64,000 nucleotides of DNA from Arsenicicoccus cauae (GCF_009707125.1 NZ_WLVL01000039.1:186001-250000); one strand, 5' to 3'. Numbered from the stretch's first letter, positions 8,341 to 20,134 are shown. Notes: generated from the letters alone by a model not told the origin. Program-made: numbers and translations.

Positions 8341-9582
8341 TCAGGGGGTGGAGACCTCGTCATACAGCTGCCAGGCCGCCCTCGCCCCCTCGGCGTCCCC
8401 CGCCAAGGTCAGGTCCCTGGCTGCGGACAGGGCCTCGAGCGCCACCTCCTCGGGGTCATCCGCGGTCTGCAGGACACGAGCGCGGTCCAGGCGCAGCCGC
8501 CCCCGGGCCAGCCCCGCCAGCCCGGGGAGGCGCAGCGCGTCGTCCAGCACCCGGCGCGCTTCGGACAGACGGCCGTGCTGCTCGTGCCACTGCGCCTCGG
8601 TCCGCGCGAGGTCCGCCAGCTCGTCCGTGCAGCCCAGCCAGCTCAGGTGCTGGCGCGCCAGGGTGATCAGCTCGGGCACGTCGTCGTCCACCCGACGGCT
8701 CACCCTCATCCAGCACGTCGCCCCGACGAAGCGAGCCCAGTCACGGTGGTCGACGTCCGGGTTGATCTCGGTCGCGGCGAGCTGGTGCCACCGCAACCCG
8801 CCGCGCACGTCGCCGCCCTCGAAGGCGTGCGTGCCGATGGTCCACGCGACCAGGCCCCCGAGGTGGGTGCCCGCGAGCCGGTGGTGCAGCGTCTCGAGCT
8901 CGACGACCAGGCCGTCACCGGGCAGCACGTGCGTGGCCAGCGCCGCGATCACGGCCTCAGCCCGCAGGGCCGGGTCCCCGACGTCGGCGCTCGCCTCGAG
9001 CGCCCGGTGGGCGTGGTGCGTGGCCGCGGTGCGGTCGGCCGCCCGGCGGCTCGTCTTGCTGGCCAGCGTGTGCGCCTCCGCCGCCAGGGAGGGCTGCGAC
9101 TGGACCCAGGGGTGCTCCGTGAGCGACGTCGCCGCCTCCGCCGCCGCGGCGTAGTCGCCCGTCCGCATCAGTGCCCTGACCTCGATGATCGTCATGGCCC
9201 ACCACATCTCGGGACGGTCGTGGCCGAGAGCCAGCTCGGCGGCCCGGCGCGCCTCGGGCGCCAGGTCCTCCGCCGGCGATCCCGAGCGCATCCGCCCGAC
9301 CCGGGACGCGAGGGCTGCCAGGTCTGCCGTGGACACCTCGGGCACCTCCTCGTCGTGCCGTCCCTGCCCCCAGGACCCACCCGCCAGGTAGCCGCGGGGC
9401 AGGTCCAGCCGCCGCTCGAACAACGACGTGAGCCGGGGCGTCGGCTCGCGACGGCCCGCCTCGAGGTGGGACACATAGCTGATCGACAGGTCCTGCCCGG
9501 CGAGCTCGCCCTGGGACATGCCGGCCTCGAGCCGGGCACGCCGCAACCGGCTCGCGAAGGAGGTCTCGTCGGCGTCCGTCAC
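8341..9582 (-). CDS. XRE-family transcriptional regulator with helical sensor region
   Basis: A 413-residue protein. Residues about 9-60 form a Cro/C1 helix-turn-helix (RLRRARLEAGMSQGELAG, SISYVSHLEAGRREPTP). The rest is Ala/Leu/Glu-rich and helical, like the TPR-type sensor halves of large actinobacterial XRE regulators. The GTG at 9582 has a GGAGGAGG site 5 nt upstream. It diverges from azlCD, with about 140 bp between, so it may regulate that exporter or itself. The inducer is unknown. Confidence 0.8.
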   Translation of the reverse strand: MTDADETSFASRLRRARLEAGMSQGELAGQDLSISYVSHLEAGRREPTPRLTSLFERRLDLPRGYLAGGSWGQGRHDEEVPEVSTADLAALASRVGRMRSGSPAEDLAPEARRAAELALGHDRPEMWWAMTIIEVRALMRTGDYAAAAEAATSLTEHPWVQSQPSLAAEAHTLASKTSRRAADRTAATHHAHRALEASADVGDPALRAEAVIAALATHVLPGDGLVVELETLHHRLAGTHLGGLVAWTIGTHAFEGGDVRGGLRWHQLAATEINPDVDHRDWARFVGATCWMRVSRRVDDDVPELITLARQHLSWLGCTDELADLARTEAQWHEQHGRLSEARRVLDDALRLPGLAGLARGRLRLDRARVLQTADDPEEVALEALSAARDLTLAGDAEGARAAWQLYDEVSTP

Positions 9583-9723
9583 GGCACCTCCTCCTGTCCG
9601 CGGACGGGGCACACCCGGGCCGCACCTGTCAACCACCTTGACACTACGGTCAACAGCCGCCGCTGTCATCCCACGACACGGTCGCGTGCACCCGGGCCGG
9701 CGCCTGTGTGCGAGGGTGCCGCC

Positions 9724-10422
9724 ATGCCCGCCATGCCCGCCATGACGCCCGCCGTGCGCATGGGTCTGTCCATCGCGGCGGCGACCGGGCTCTACGGCCT
9801 GTCCTTCGGCGCGCTGGGGGTGGGCGCGGGGCTCAGCGTCTGGCAGACCTGCGCGCTGTCGCTGCTGATGTTCACCGGCGGGTCGCAGTTCGGGTTCATC
9901 GGCGTCGTCGGTGCGGGCGGCTCGACCGTGACGGCGCTGTCGACCGCCGCGCTGCTGGGTGTCCGCAACGCGCTGTACGGCATACAGATGAATGCCCTGC
10001 TCAAGCCTCCGTGGCCGCTGCGCCCCCTGCAGGCGCACGTCACCATCGACGAGTCCACCGCCACGGCCGTCGCCCAGGAGGGCGACGCCGACGAGACCAG
10101 GCGAGGCTTCTGGGCCGCCGGGCTCGGCATCTACGTCCTGTGGAACTGCTTCACCCTCGTCGGGGCCCTGCTCGGCGACGCCATCGGCGACCCCGGGACC
10201 TACGGGCTGGACGGGGCCGCGGTGGCGGGCTTCCTCGGCCTGCTGTGGCCCCGCCTGCGGCACCGCGACGGCCGCGCCGTGGCGGTCGTCTGCGCCCTCG
10301 CCACGGTCCTCGCGACCCCCGCGCTGCCCTCCGGGCTGCCGATCATCCTGGCCGCAGCCGTCGCGCTGGTCATCGCCCTGGCCACCCGGCGCCGCGCGGG
10401 GGCGCAGGGAGAGCCCGCATGA
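9724..10422 (+). CDS. azlC: AzlC-family branched-chain amino acid exporter, large subunit
   Basis: A 232-residue membrane protein with AzlC features: FGALGVGAGLSVWQTCALSL, then MFTGGSQFGFIGVVGAG and LLGVRNALYGIQM. With AzlD it forms a two-subunit exporter for branched-chain or other hydrophobic amino acids. The reading frame begins with three repeats of ATGCCCGCC-like sequence, giving possible starts at 9724, 9733 and 9742; the first is listed. The stop overlaps the azlD start (ATGA), indicating translational coupling. Confidence 0.88.
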   Translation: MPAMPAMTPAVRMGLSIAAATGLYGLSFGALGVGAGLSVWQTCALSLLMFTGGSQFGFIGVVGAGGSTVTALSTAALLGVRNALYGIQMNALLKPPWPLRPLQAHVTIDESTATAVAQEGDADETRRGFWAAGLGIYVLWNCFTLVGALLGDAIGDPGTYGLDGAAVAGFLGLLWPRLRHRDGRAVAVVCALATVLATPALPSGLPIILAAAVALVIALATRRRAGAQGEPA

Positions 10423-10730
10423 GCCTCACCGCCGCCGTCCTGCTCGCAGCCCTCGTCTGCTACCTCACCAAGCTGTCCGGCTATCTCGTGCCCAGCCACC
10501 ACCTCGAGCACCCCCTCGTCGCCCGGATCGCCGCGACCATGACCGTCGGCCTGCTGGCGGCCCTGGTCGCCGCCAACACCTTCGTGACCGGCCGCGCGAT
10601 CGTCGTCGACGCCCGCCTGGGCTCCCTCGCCGTGGCTGCCGTGGCCCTCGCGTTGCGACTACCCTTCATCGTTGTCGTCATCCTGGGCGCCGCCGCTGCC
10701 GCCCTCCTCCGTCATCTCGGGATCGGGTAG
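10419..10730 (+). CDS. azlD: AzlD-family amino acid exporter, small subunit
   Basis: A 103-residue protein with about four membrane helices. The pattern YLTKLSGYLVP, then MTVGLLAALVAANTF and ALRLPFIVVVILGAAAAALLR matches AzlD. It overlaps azlC by 4 nt (ATGA), so both subunits are made in equal amounts. Confidence 0.86.
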   Translation: MSLTAAVLLAALVCYLTKLSGYLVPSHHLEHPLVARIAATMTVGLLAALVAANTFVTGRAIVVDARLGSLAVAAVALALRLPFIVVVILGAAAAALLRHLGIG

Positions 10731-11964
10731 CCCTCTGTCGTCGTTCACCTCCGCCTACGGGGTCCTCTTCCGGATCCCCGGGGCGCGCCGCTTCATGCTG
10801 ACCGCCTACCTCGCGCGCTTCGGCGCCGCGATGATGGGCGTCAGCATCATCGCCATGCTCTCCACCCGCCGCGGGTCCTACGGCCTCGCGGGGGCCATCT
10901 CCTCGGTCGGCCTCGTCGGCATGGCCCTCGCGGGCCCCTCCATCGGCCGTCTCATCGACCGCCACGGCCAGCGGCGGGTCGCCCTGCCCCTCGGCCTCGT
11001 GTCGGTCGGGGCGCTCGGCATACTGCTCGTCGCCACCCGCCTCGACGCACCCGTCTGGCTGCTGGTGCTCGCCAACCTCGGCAACGCCGTGATGCCGCAG
11101 GTCGGCACCCTGGTCCGGGCCCGGTGGGCGCACCTGCTCGGCGGCGACCCCCGCTCGCTGCACGCGGCCAACTCCTTCGAGCAGGTCGCCGAGGAGTCCT
11201 GCTTCATGCTCGGGCCCGCCCTCGGCGGCGCGCTCGCCACGCTGGTCTTTCCCGAGGCGGGCCTGCTCGTCGCGCTCGTGCTGTATGCCGTCGGCGTCGT
11301 CGGCCTCACCCTCCAGACCTCCACCGAGCCACCGATCCACGAGGTGCACGAGCACCACGCGGGCCGCGCCTGGCGGGCGCCCGGCCTGCTGCTGCTCGCC
11401 GTGACGCTGGCGCTGACCGGCGCGATCTTCGGGTCGATGGACATCGTGACGCTGGCGTTCGCGGAGGCGCACGACGCCAAGTCCTTCGGCGGGGTCGCGC
11501 TCGGGATGTTCGCCGGCGGCTCGCTGGTCGGGTCGCTCGTGTATGGCGCCCTGCCCATCACCGGGGCCATCGCCAGGCGCCTGCGCTGGGGCACGGCGGC
11601 GATGTTCGTGCTGCTGCTGCCGGTGCTGCTGGTCGACCACGTGTGGACCTTCGCGCTGGTCGCGCTCGTCGCGGGCGGCTCGATCGCCCCCACGCTGATC
11701 ACCTCGACGATGCTCGCCCAGCGGCTCGTGCCGCCGTCGCAGATCAACGAGGGGATGACCATCGTGATGACCGGCCTGCTCCTCGGGGTGTCCGCGGGCT
11801 CCTTCGCCGGAGGGTCGGCGGTCGAGACGCTCGACGCCTCACGGGCCTTCCTGGTGCCGTGCGGAGCGGCGCTGGTGGCGTTCGTGCTGGCTCTGGTCGG
11901 CGGTGGCCGGGTGGCGCGGGCCGAGCGGCGCGCGCTGTCGTTGTGGGGATCGCCAGCCGCCTGA
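10672..11964 (+). CDS. MFS transporter
   Basis: A protein of up to 430 residues with about 12 membrane helices. The first helix begins near RRFMLTAYLARFGAAMMG, and the loop 2-3 motif appears as GPSIGRLIDRHGQRRV. It resembles MFS proteins whose substrate is unknown. The start is uncertain: the listed TTG at 10672 overlaps azlD by 59 nt and has no ribosome site. A CTG at 10735 just after the azlD stop, or the ATG at 10795 at the edge of helix 1, are alternatives. The 3' end abuts a repeat shared with 32.2 kb. Confidence 0.78.
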   Translation: MSSSWAPPLPPSSVISGSGSPLSSFTSAYGVLFRIPGARRFMLTAYLARFGAAMMGVSIIAMLSTRRGSYGLAGAISSVGLVGMALAGPSIGRLIDRHGQRRVALPLGLVSVGALGILLVATRLDAPVWLLVLANLGNAVMPQVGTLVRARWAHLLGGDPRSLHAANSFEQVAEESCFMLGPALGGALATLVFPEAGLLVALVLYAVGVVGLTLQTSTEPPIHEVHEHHAGRAWRAPGLLLLAVTLALTGAIFGSMDIVTLAFAEAHDAKSFGGVALGMFAGGSLVGSLVYGALPITGAIARRLRWGTAAMFVLLLPVLLVDHVWTFALVALVAGGSIAPTLITSTMLAQRLVPPSQINEGMTIVMTGLLLGVSAGSFAGGSAVETLDASRAFLVPCGAALVAFVLALVGGGRVARAERRALSLWGSPAA

Positions 11965-12030
11965 ACCTACCCCCGGTAGTCAGATCGACCGGCCTTAGTC
12001 CCCCAGGCTGATGCCCCTACCCCCGGTAGG
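11961..12030 (+). repeat. Dispersed intergenic repeat, copy A (half-hairpin)
   Basis: Starting at the MFS stop codon, about 50 nt closely match the sequence starting at the PBP stop codon (32227): both read CCTACCCCCGGT, then ATCGACCGGCCTT and GTCCCCCAGG. Copy B continues into an inverted arm to make a hairpin; copy A does not. Instead it repeats CCTACCCCCGGTAG at 12017-12030. The repeat also covers the last codons of the leftward gene at 11995. Confidence 0.7.
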
Positions 12031-12657
12031 TCCGTCGTGGTGGAACTTCTCCTCCAGGAAGCGGCCCTGGTCGGTCAGGGTCTGCGCGTCGCCCGCATAG
12101 ATGGCGCTCTGCACCGAGCCCAGTCGCTGCTCCAGCACCTGCATCTGGTGGGTCAGCTCCTCCGCCGGCGTGCGACCCTCGCCGCCGTCTGCCTCGCGGG
12201 CATAGCTGGCCGGCAGGTTGAGATAGGCCTGCAACGAGGTCGGCAGGTAGTCGCGCACCGTCCGCTGCACCACGTGCAGGTCGTCCGGCGAGGTGGCGAG
12301 CTGCTCGGCACGCTGCAGGATGTCGCGCAGCACGGCCACGACGCGGTGGAACGCGAGGTAGCCCTCCTCGGGGAGCCGGTTGGCGGACCGGTCGGTCTGG
12401 TCGACGAGCCGCTGCAGGTCGGTGCGCAGGTCGACGATCAGCGCCTGCGTGGCCTGGGTGCCGGTGGCGAGACCTCCCCGTCCCCGAGCGCCGGGGGCGA
12501 CGGCCGCGCCGACGGCATACAGCCCGACGACGGCGGCGGGCCACCAGTCACCGGCCAGGTGCGTCGGCACCGTGACGGCGGCTGCGCCGAGCCCGAGCAC
12601 GGATCCGACGATGTTCTTGGTGGACGCGAGGTAGCGCGTCAGAGCGTTGCCAGCCAC
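11995..12657 (-). CDS. Membrane protein partner of TelA (XpaC-like)
   Basis: A 220-residue protein with two N-terminal membrane segments (about residues 18-35 and 39-55) followed by a long helical cytosolic region (DLQRLVDQTDRSANRL, LAFHRVVAVLRDILQRAEQL, EELTHQMQVLEQRLGSVQSA). Position and architecture resemble XpaC, the usual neighbour of TelA-type genes in Firmicutes; sequence identity cannot be judged here. The GTG start has TAGGCT 6 nt upstream, 13 bp after telA. A role in tellurite or cell-envelope stress is inferred from the neighbour only. Confidence 0.65.
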   Translation of the reverse strand: MAGNALTRYLASTKNIVGSVLGLGAAAVTVPTHLAGDWWPAAVVGLYAVGAAVAPGARGRGGLATGTQATQALIVDLRTDLQRLVDQTDRSANRLPEEGYLAFHRVVAVLRDILQRAEQLATSPDDLHVVQRTVRDYLPTSLQAYLNLPASYAREADGGEGRTPAEELTHQMQVLEQRLGSVQSAIYAGDAQTLTDQGRFLEEKFHHDGPTGGRGISLGD

Positions 12658-12663
12658 GACCCC

Positions 12664-12669
12664 AGCCTA
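12664..12669 (-). promoter_or_regulatory. -10 element, TelA partner gene (leaderless)
   Basis: TAGGCT on the minus strand, 6 nt before the GTG at 12657, within the 13-bp telA gap. This gene can therefore have its own leaderless transcript besides read-through from telA. Confidence 0.45.
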
Positions 12670-12670
12670 G

Positions 12671-13756
12671 TCACGGTCGCCGCTGGTCCAGGGCGCTGCG
12701 CGTCTCGTCCTCCGCGGCCTCGCCCCGGGTGCGGGCCGCGTCGGCCTCGTCGAGGGCGGCGTAGACCTCGCCGAAGGCGCTCTTGAGGCGGGCGATGGCG
12801 TCCGGCGAGCCGGAACCAGCCGTCGAGCGCATGGTCCGGGCCGAGTCGTCGAGCATCTCCGCAGACCGACGGTCCGTGTCCTGCACCCCCTCGACGGTGC
12901 GCCGCTGCCCCGAGACCGCCCCCGAGACGACCACGGCGGTCCGCAGGGCCGCCAGGGTCGTGGTCGCCGCCCGGTCGATGCCCTGCACGAGCAGCTCGTT
13001 GTTGGACCGGACCAGGTCCAGCGCGAGGTAGCCCTGCGTGCACACCGCGAGGTGGGTCAGCAGGTCCTGGTGCTTCTGGCGCGCGGCATGCTGCACCTGG
13101 TCCCGCAGGACCCGGGCGCGGGCGGGGTCGGACGCCTCGAGCCCCGGCAGCACGCGCCCGAGCTCCTCGTCGATGGCACCGGCGAGCACGGAGTACTCCT
13201 GGAGCTGACCCATCAGCCGCCACAGGTTGGCCCGCTCGCCCGCCACCGCCGCGTTGTCCTTGCGCAGCTCGTCCTGCTGGGTGCGCAGCGACAGGATGAG
13301 CATGTTGATGCGGTCCTGGCTCGCGTAGTAGCGCTCGACGTAGTCCGCGACCCGGTCCCCCATCGGCACCAGCCCGAGGAGCTTGCGCGCCGGCTTGTCC
13401 AGGTCGGCGGGGTCCAGCGCCTCGACCTCCTGGCGGAGGCGCACGAGCTGCTCCCCCGCCACCTGCTCCGGACCACGCACCCCCACCGAGCCCGAGCGGG
13501 CGCGCCGGTCGAGCATGCGCGAGGACAGCTGCGAGGACGCCTTGACCTCGGCGTCGCCCATCGTCGTGATGTCCCGCACCCGCTGGTCGATCGCGGGCGA
13601 GTGCACGTCCAGGGTGAGCAGCTGCTGCACGAAGCCCGCGGCGTTGCGGCGCAGCGCCTCCGCCACGGCGGGTTCGACGGCCACGGCCGCGGCGGCCTGC
13701 TGCGGCGTCACCTCGGCGACGGGCTCGGGCGCCGCCAGCGGGGTCGGCTCGGTCAT
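12671..13756 (-). CDS. telA: Toxic anion resistance protein TelA family
   Basis: A 361-residue soluble helical protein of the TelA/YaaN family. Typical segments: LLTLDVHSPAIDQRVRDITTMGDAEVKAS, the YYASQDRINMLILSLRTQQDELRKDNAAV coiled-coil region and LVRSNNELLVQGIDRA. Family members are linked to tellurite, nisin and cell-envelope stress resistance, with an unknown mechanism. AGGAG precedes the ATG at 13756. A two-helix membrane protein follows 13 bp later, matching the usual two-gene arrangement. Confidence 0.87.
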   Translation of the reverse strand: MTEPTPLAAPEPVAEVTPQQAAAAVAVEPAVAEALRRNAAGFVQQLLTLDVHSPAIDQRVRDITTMGDAEVKASSQLSSRMLDRRARSGSVGVRGPEQVAGEQLVRLRQEVEALDPADLDKPARKLLGLVPMGDRVADYVERYYASQDRINMLILSLRTQQDELRKDNAAVAGERANLWRLMGQLQEYSVLAGAIDEELGRVLPGLEASDPARARVLRDQVQHAARQKHQDLLTHLAVCTQGYLALDLVRSNNELLVQGIDRAATTTLAALRTAVVVSGAVSGQRRTVEGVQDTDRRSAEMLDDSARTMRSTAGSGSPDAIARLKSAFGEVYAALDEADAARTRGEAAEDETRSALDQRRP

Positions 13757-13983
13757 GGGCTGCTCCTGTCGTCGACGCGCGCTCTGCCGGCACTCTGCCC
13801 CATCATGCCCGTATGACGGCGGCCCCTCGTGCGGCGCTGCTGCGGCATACGGCCGGTCGACCGCCCGGCGACGGCCACCGACCACCCGACGACGACCGTC
13901 GCATCGCCGGCCGGTGACCTGGCACCGGCGGGCGATATGAGGTTGGCTGGGAGCAACCGTCCCGACTCGAGGAGGAGCCGACC

Positions 13984-15915
<1,932 letters not shown>

Positions 15916-16020
15916 CCCACCCTGAGCCGGCGCGGAGGGCGGGGACGAGGACCGTGGGTGGACCGGGCACCCGCTCCACGGCGTCCGTCTCGACGTCTTA
16001 GCGCAGCATGACCGACGACG

Positions 16021-16054
16021 CGCGACCGCCCCGGCCACCGCCAGGGCGGTCGCG
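16021..16054. terminator. Hairpin after acsA
   Basis: An 11-bp perfect stem (CGCGACCGCCC) with a 12-nt loop, about 105 bp after the acsA stop and before the convergent phosphodiesterase. No U-run follows, as is common in GC-rich actinobacteria. Confidence 0.6.
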
Positions 16055-16113
16055 CGGCGGCGGGTCAGCGTGACGTGGGCTCCTCGGTCACCTCGGGGGA
16101 CGCAGCGGGCCTG

Positions 16114-16935
16114 TCACAGGTTGCCCGACAGCCCCGATCGGCGCTCGTCCGACGCGCGCACCGTGCCGGTCGCGCCCGGCATGGGCACCCAGTCGCCCCG
16201 CGCGACCAGCACCTCGCGCAGCAGGTCCGGCCGGTCCGAGATGACGCCGTCGACACCGAGGGACAGCAACCGGTCTATGGCGACCGGGTCGTTGCAGGTC
16301 CACGTGACGACCCGCACCCCCACGGAGTGGGCGAGGTGCACGACCTCCTCGACGAAGATCGGGACCCGGCCCAGCTGGATCGGCACGTGCGCGAACGGGG
16401 CAGAACCGATCCACCGCGGCACCGGCACCCCCGCGCGCGAGCAGGCGATCAGCGTCGTCAGGGAGCGCCAGCCGAGGGAGGTCGCGACGCCCGGGGCGCC
16501 CTCGCGGACCCGGCGCAACCAGCCGTCCCACGCTCCGGCGACGCACACCCGCTCGCGGTAGCGGCGGATCCGCAGGACCTGCACCAGCGGCTCGAGCGCG
16601 GACTCGTCCTTGAGGTCGATCGAGAAGCACGCGTCGGGGAAAGCCTCGAGCGCCTCCACCAGGGTGGGCACCGGCTCCTGCCCGCACACCCGGAGGCGGC
16701 GAACCTCGGCCACGGTGCGGGCCGCCACCGGGCCGGTGCCGTCGGTGACCCGGTCGAGCGTCTCGTCGTGGAAGCAGACGAGGTGCCCGTCGGCGGTGAG
16801 ACGCACGTCGGACTCGAGATAGCGCACCCCGAGCGCCACCGAGCGCTCGAAGGCCGCCAGGGTGTTCTCGGGGGCGAGCTGCGCACCGCCGCGGTGGGCG
16901 AGCGCCAGGGGGCCAGGACCGTCGCCGTACGTCAT
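16114..16935 (-). CDS. Glycerophosphodiester phosphodiesterase
   Basis: A 273-residue GDPD TIM-barrel enzyme. The catalytic HRG appears in LAHRGGAQLAPENTL, followed by LESDVRLTADGHLVCFHDETLDR with the metal ligands and second His; FSIDLKDE carries a further acid. It hydrolyses glycerophosphodiesters to glycerol-3-phosphate and an alcohol. There is no signal peptide, so it is cytosolic. The ATG at 16935 has a GACGAT-like element 6 nt upstream; longer reading frames extend into unrelated sequence. Confidence 0.9.
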   Translation of the reverse strand: MTYGDGPGPLALAHRGGAQLAPENTLAAFERSVALGVRYLESDVRLTADGHLVCFHDETLDRVTDGTGPVAARTVAEVRRLRVCGQEPVPTLVEALEAFPDACFSIDLKDESALEPLVQVLRIRRYRERVCVAGAWDGWLRRVREGAPGVATSLGWRSLTTLIACSRAGVPVPRWIGSAPFAHVPIQLGRVPIFVEEVVHLAHSVGVRVVTWTCNDPVAIDRLLSLGVDGVISDRPDLLREVLVARGDWVPMPGATGTVRASDERRSGLSGNL

Positions 16936-17164
16936 GCCTCCATCGTCAGGGCCTCGGCGGGCCGCTCGGGGCCGGGCGGGCGCTGGCGGCAAGGTGTTCA
17001 CCGGGCCTTCCCGATCCTGCCACCGGGTGCTCGGGCACCGGTGGCCGGGGGCTCTGCCGCGGCGCGCTGCGCGGTAGGATGGACGTCGGTGTGCCGGGAA
17101 GTCTGGTCGGCGTCGTCCCTCTCGACCCCTCGTCCGCGTCCCCACGTCGTCCGCGAAAGGCATC

Positions 17165-18523
17165 ATGCCAGCGAACTCCCCACGCCCCCGCGCCACCGGC
17201 AGCACCCGAGTCCTCGCCCGCGGCAGCTGGCACGAGACCCAGCGCATCACCGCCGCGCTGCGCACCGAGACCGTCGGCGGCGCCCTCCTGCTCCTCGCCG
17301 CCCTCGCGGCGCTCGTCTGGGCCAACACGCCCTGGCGGGAGTCCTATGCCGCGCTCCGCGACCTGCACGTCGGTCCGTCGGCGCTGCACCTCGACCTCTC
17401 GGTCGGCCACTGGGCGGCCGACGGTCTGCTCGCGATCTTCTTCTTCGTCGCCGGCATCGAGCTCAAGCACGAGTTCACGCGTGGCGACCTGTCCGACCTC
17501 CGCAAGGCCACCGTCCCCGTGGCGGCCGCCTGCGCCGGGGTGGTGCTGCCCGCCCTGATCTTCCTCGGCGTCGGGATGATCGGCGGCGCGGACGGCGACG
17601 TCCTGCGCGGCTGGGCGATCCCCACCGCCACCGACATCGCCTTCGCCCTCGCCGTGCTCGCCGTCATCGGCACCCACCTGCCGTCGGCGCTGCGGTCCTT
17701 CCTGCTGACGCTGGCCGTCGTCGACGACCTCATCGCCATCACGATCATCGCCGTGGCCTACACCGAGTCGCTGCAGGCGCTCGCCCTGCTCGGGGCCCTC
17801 GTCCCGCTGGCGGCCTTCGCCGTCGCGACGCGGAGGGGCTGGACCTCGCCGTGGCTGCTGATCCCGCTGGCCCTGCTCACCTGGGGTCTGGTCCACGCGT
17901 CCGGCGTCCACGCCACCGTCGCCGGCGTCCTGCTCGGCCTGGTCACCCCCGTCGACGTCGGCCACCGGCTGGAGCACGTGGTGCGCCCGGTCTCGGCCGG
18001 CGTGGCGGTGCCGTTGTTCGCATTCTTCGCCGCCGGCGTGACCGTCGTGGGTGGCGGTTTCGGCCAGGCCGTGACCGACCCGGCGGCGCAGGGCGTCGTC
18101 GCCGGTCTGGTGCTGGGCAAGTTCATCGGGATCCTCGGCGCGACCTGGCTGCTGGCGCGCTTCACGCGGGCGGAGCTCGACAGCGACCTCGCGTGGGCCG
18201 ACATCGCGGGGCTGTCCCTGCTGGCCGGCATCGGGTTCACCGTGTCTCTGCTGGTCGGCGAGCTGGCGTACGGCGCGGGCTCGGACCGCGACGACCACGT
18301 CAAGATGGCCGTCCTGCTGGGCTCCCTGCTGGCGGCCGTGCTCGCGTCGGTCGTCCTGCGCAGCCGCAACCGGCACTACGCCCGGGTGGCAGAGCGCGAG
18401 GCCGAGGACCTCGACCTCGACGGCGTCCCGGACGTCTACGAGCACGACGGTGTCCACACCCCCGGCGAGGACACCACCGACGGCACGCGCCGGCTCGACG
18501 AGGGCCGCCGCACCCAGCCATGA
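17165..18523 (+). CDS. nhaA: Na+/H+ antiporter NhaA
   Basis: A 452-residue antiporter with about 12 helices. The family signature [17 protein letters not shown] and the ion-binding aspartate pair (Asp187-Asp188 in [10 protein letters not shown]) are present, as is the helix 1-2 region [13 protein letters not shown]. The C-terminus adds a charged cytosolic tail ([20 protein letters not shown]) beyond the usual NhaA length. It exchanges Na+ or Li+ for protons. GAAAGG lies before the ATG. The stop overlaps the next gene by 4 nt. Confidence 0.94.
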   Translation: MPANSPRPRATGSTRVLARGSWHETQRITAALRTETVGGALLLLAALAALVWANTPWRESYAALRDLHVGPSALHLDLSVGHWAADGLLAIFFFVAGIELKHEFTRGDLSDLRKATVPVAAACAGVVLPALIFLGVGMIGGADGDVLRGWAIPTATDIAFALAVLAVIGTHLPSALRSFLLTLAVVDDLIAITIIAVAYTESLQALALLGALVPLAAFAVATRRGWTSPWLLIPLALLTWGLVHASGVHATVAGVLLGLVTPVDVGHRLEHVVRPVSAGVAVPLFAFFAAGVTVVGGGFGQAVTDPAAQGVVAGLVLGKFIGILGATWLLARFTRAELDSDLAWADIAGLSLLAGIGFTVSLLVGELAYGAGSDRDDHVKMAVLLGSLLAAVLASVVLRSRNRHYARVAEREAEDLDLDGVPDVYEHDGVHTPGEDTTDGTRRLDEGRRTQP

Positions 18524-19383
18524 CCCGCGGCCGCAAGCGTCCTCCCGGCTGGGTGCCCCAGCAGCACGGCGCCTGGGCCATGCTCGTCGTGCCCGCCGTG
18601 ACCGGCACCGTCCTGCTCGTGCGGGACCACGGCTGGCGCTGGGTGGCGCTGCCCGTCCTCGCCATCACGGTCGTGGGCTACTTCCTGCTCAACGCCGTCA
18701 CCTTGTGGCTCAAGGCCCGCCGCAAGCCCCGCTACTGGCCCCCCGTCCGCGCGTATGCCGTCGCCTGCTGCCTGCTCGGGCTCGCCGTGCTCGCGCTGGG
18801 GCCCGGGCTGGCCGGGTGGCTCGTCGTGGCTGCCCCGCTTCTCGCGGTGGCCCTGGTCCTCGCCGCGCGCCGCCGCGACCGGGCCACCCTCAGCGGCCTG
18901 GTCACCGTCGCCGCCGCGTGCCTGATCACCCCCGTCCTGTGGAGCGCCGGCCTGCCGTCGCGCCCCCCGCTCGGGGCGGTCGCTGCCGTCGCCGACGCCG
19001 TCACGCACCGGCCCGAGGAGGTGCGGGTGCCGGCGTTCGTCACGCTGCTGCAGCTGGCCTACTTCTTCGGGACGGTCGTCTATGTCAAGACGATGATCCG
19101 CGAGCGCGGTGACCGGCGCTGGTTCGTCGCCTCCGTCACCTATCACGCGGCGATGACGGTGGCGCTCCTGGCGGCGGCGCTGGGCGGCATACGGGCACTC
19201 ACCGCAGGTGTCTCGCCGACCGCGCTGGTCCTGGCCACCGCGGTGCTCGCCCTCGCCGCCGTCCGCGCCTGGGCGATGCCGGTGCTCGGGCCGCTGCGTG
19301 GCCGGTCGATCACGCCGCTGCAGGTGGGGCTGGTGGAGATCGGGTTCAGCGGCGCCGTGCTGGTCGCCTGCCTGCTCGCCTGA
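18520..19383 (+). CDS. YwiC-like family membrane protein
   Basis: A 287-residue polytopic membrane protein. It begins with [19 protein letters not shown], the hallmark N-terminus of the YwiC-like family (QHGAWAM), and has about seven hydrophobic helices. The function is unknown in all members. The ATG overlaps the nhaA stop (ATGA), so the two are translationally coupled and may act together in ion or membrane homeostasis. Confidence 0.85.
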   Translation: MTRGRKRPPGWVPQQHGAWAMLVVPAVTGTVLLVRDHGWRWVALPVLAITVVGYFLLNAVTLWLKARRKPRYWPPVRAYAVACCLLGLAVLALGPGLAGWLVVAAPLLAVALVLAARRRDRATLSGLVTVAAACLITPVLWSAGLPSRPPLGAVAAVADAVTHRPEEVRVPAFVTLLQLAYFFGTVVYVKTMIRERGDRRWFVASVTYHAAMTVALLAAALGGIRALTAGVSPTALVLATAVLALAAVRAWAMPVLGPLRGRSITPLQVGLVEIGFSGAVLVACLLA

Positions 19384-19514
19384 CCTCGTCCGCATCATGC
19401 AACCTCACCCGTCCGCGCGCCCGATGTGGGTATGGTTTCGGGTGAATGTGTGAATGACACGACCGAACCCCTGCCCAGGGATCTCGGTCCCACCGTCCGC
19501 GAGGAGTCGCCCCC

Positions 19515-20114
19515 ATGTCCACGTCCCACACTGAGCAGGAGCACGAGGCTCGCCGCGCCGAGCGCGACCGCGAGGCGCGCAACTACGGCAGCGACACCAC
19601 TGCACGCACCATCGGCCAGCTGGTCGCGGACGCGACGCAGGACGTGTCGAGCATCATGCGCAACGAGATCCAGCTCGCCAAGGCCGAGGTCAAGACCGAC
19701 GTCGCCAAGGCCGGCAAGGGCATCGGCATGTTCGCCGGCGCGGGCGTGCTCGCCTTCCTGGCCCTGATCCTGCTGCTCATCGCCGTCGCGTACGGCCTGG
19801 TCGCGCTCGGCCTCGCCCCGTGGCTGTCCTTCCTGATCGTCGCGGTCGTGCTGCTGGTCGTCGCCGGCATCCTCGCCATGATCGGCAAGAAGGCCCTGAG
19901 CAAGGTCAACGTCAAGCCCGAGCGGACGATCCGCAACGCGCAGGAGACGGTGGAGGCCCTCAAGCCCAACACCTCCCGGCCCGCGGTCGCCGACCAGCGC
20001 GCCGCGTCCCACAGCGCCACCACCTCTCGCGAGGCCACCGCGACCTACGCGACGACGGGCACGGCCGACACGGCGGGCACGGCGGGCACGGAGTCGGGCG
20101 CCACGCGCGCCTGA
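19515..20114 (+). CDS. Phage-holin-like (holin-X) membrane protein
   Basis: A 199-residue protein of the actinobacterial holin-X family (Phage_holin_3_6 type). It has a charged N-terminus, an amphipathic stretch (SSIMRNEIQLAKAEVKTDVA), two membrane helices (about residues 74-96 and 103-125) and an Ala/Thr-rich tail ending in short GTA repeats. Despite the name it is chromosomal and sits at the Rv3669 position of the conserved block, before the EphE-like hydrolase. It is not evidence of a prophage. GAGGAG precedes the ATG. Confidence 0.82.
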   Translation: MSTSHTEQEHEARRAERDREARNYGSDTTARTIGQLVADATQDVSSIMRNEIQLAKAEVKTDVAKAGKGIGMFAGAGVLAFLALILLLIAVAYGLVALGLAPWLSFLIVAVVLLVVAGILAMIGKKALSKVNVKPERTIRNAQETVEALKPNTSRPAVADQRAASHSATTSREATATYATTGTADTAGTAGTESGATRA

Positions 20115-20134
20115 GCCGCACCGCACGAGCTCGC

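Noticed and set aside
17060-17164. nhaA leader as a Na+/Li+ riboswitch
   Set aside because: No conserved nhaA RNA motif core could be recognised in the short GC-rich leader.
16075-18519. Long plus-strand frame running through the phosphodiesterase and nhaA
   Set aside because: Only its last part, from 18520, is real (ywiC-like). The rest is antisense or out of frame with well-supported genes.
19515-20114. Holin-named gene as a sign of a prophage
   Set aside because: No phage structural, lysis or integrase gene is present, and the gene belongs to a conserved chromosomal order.
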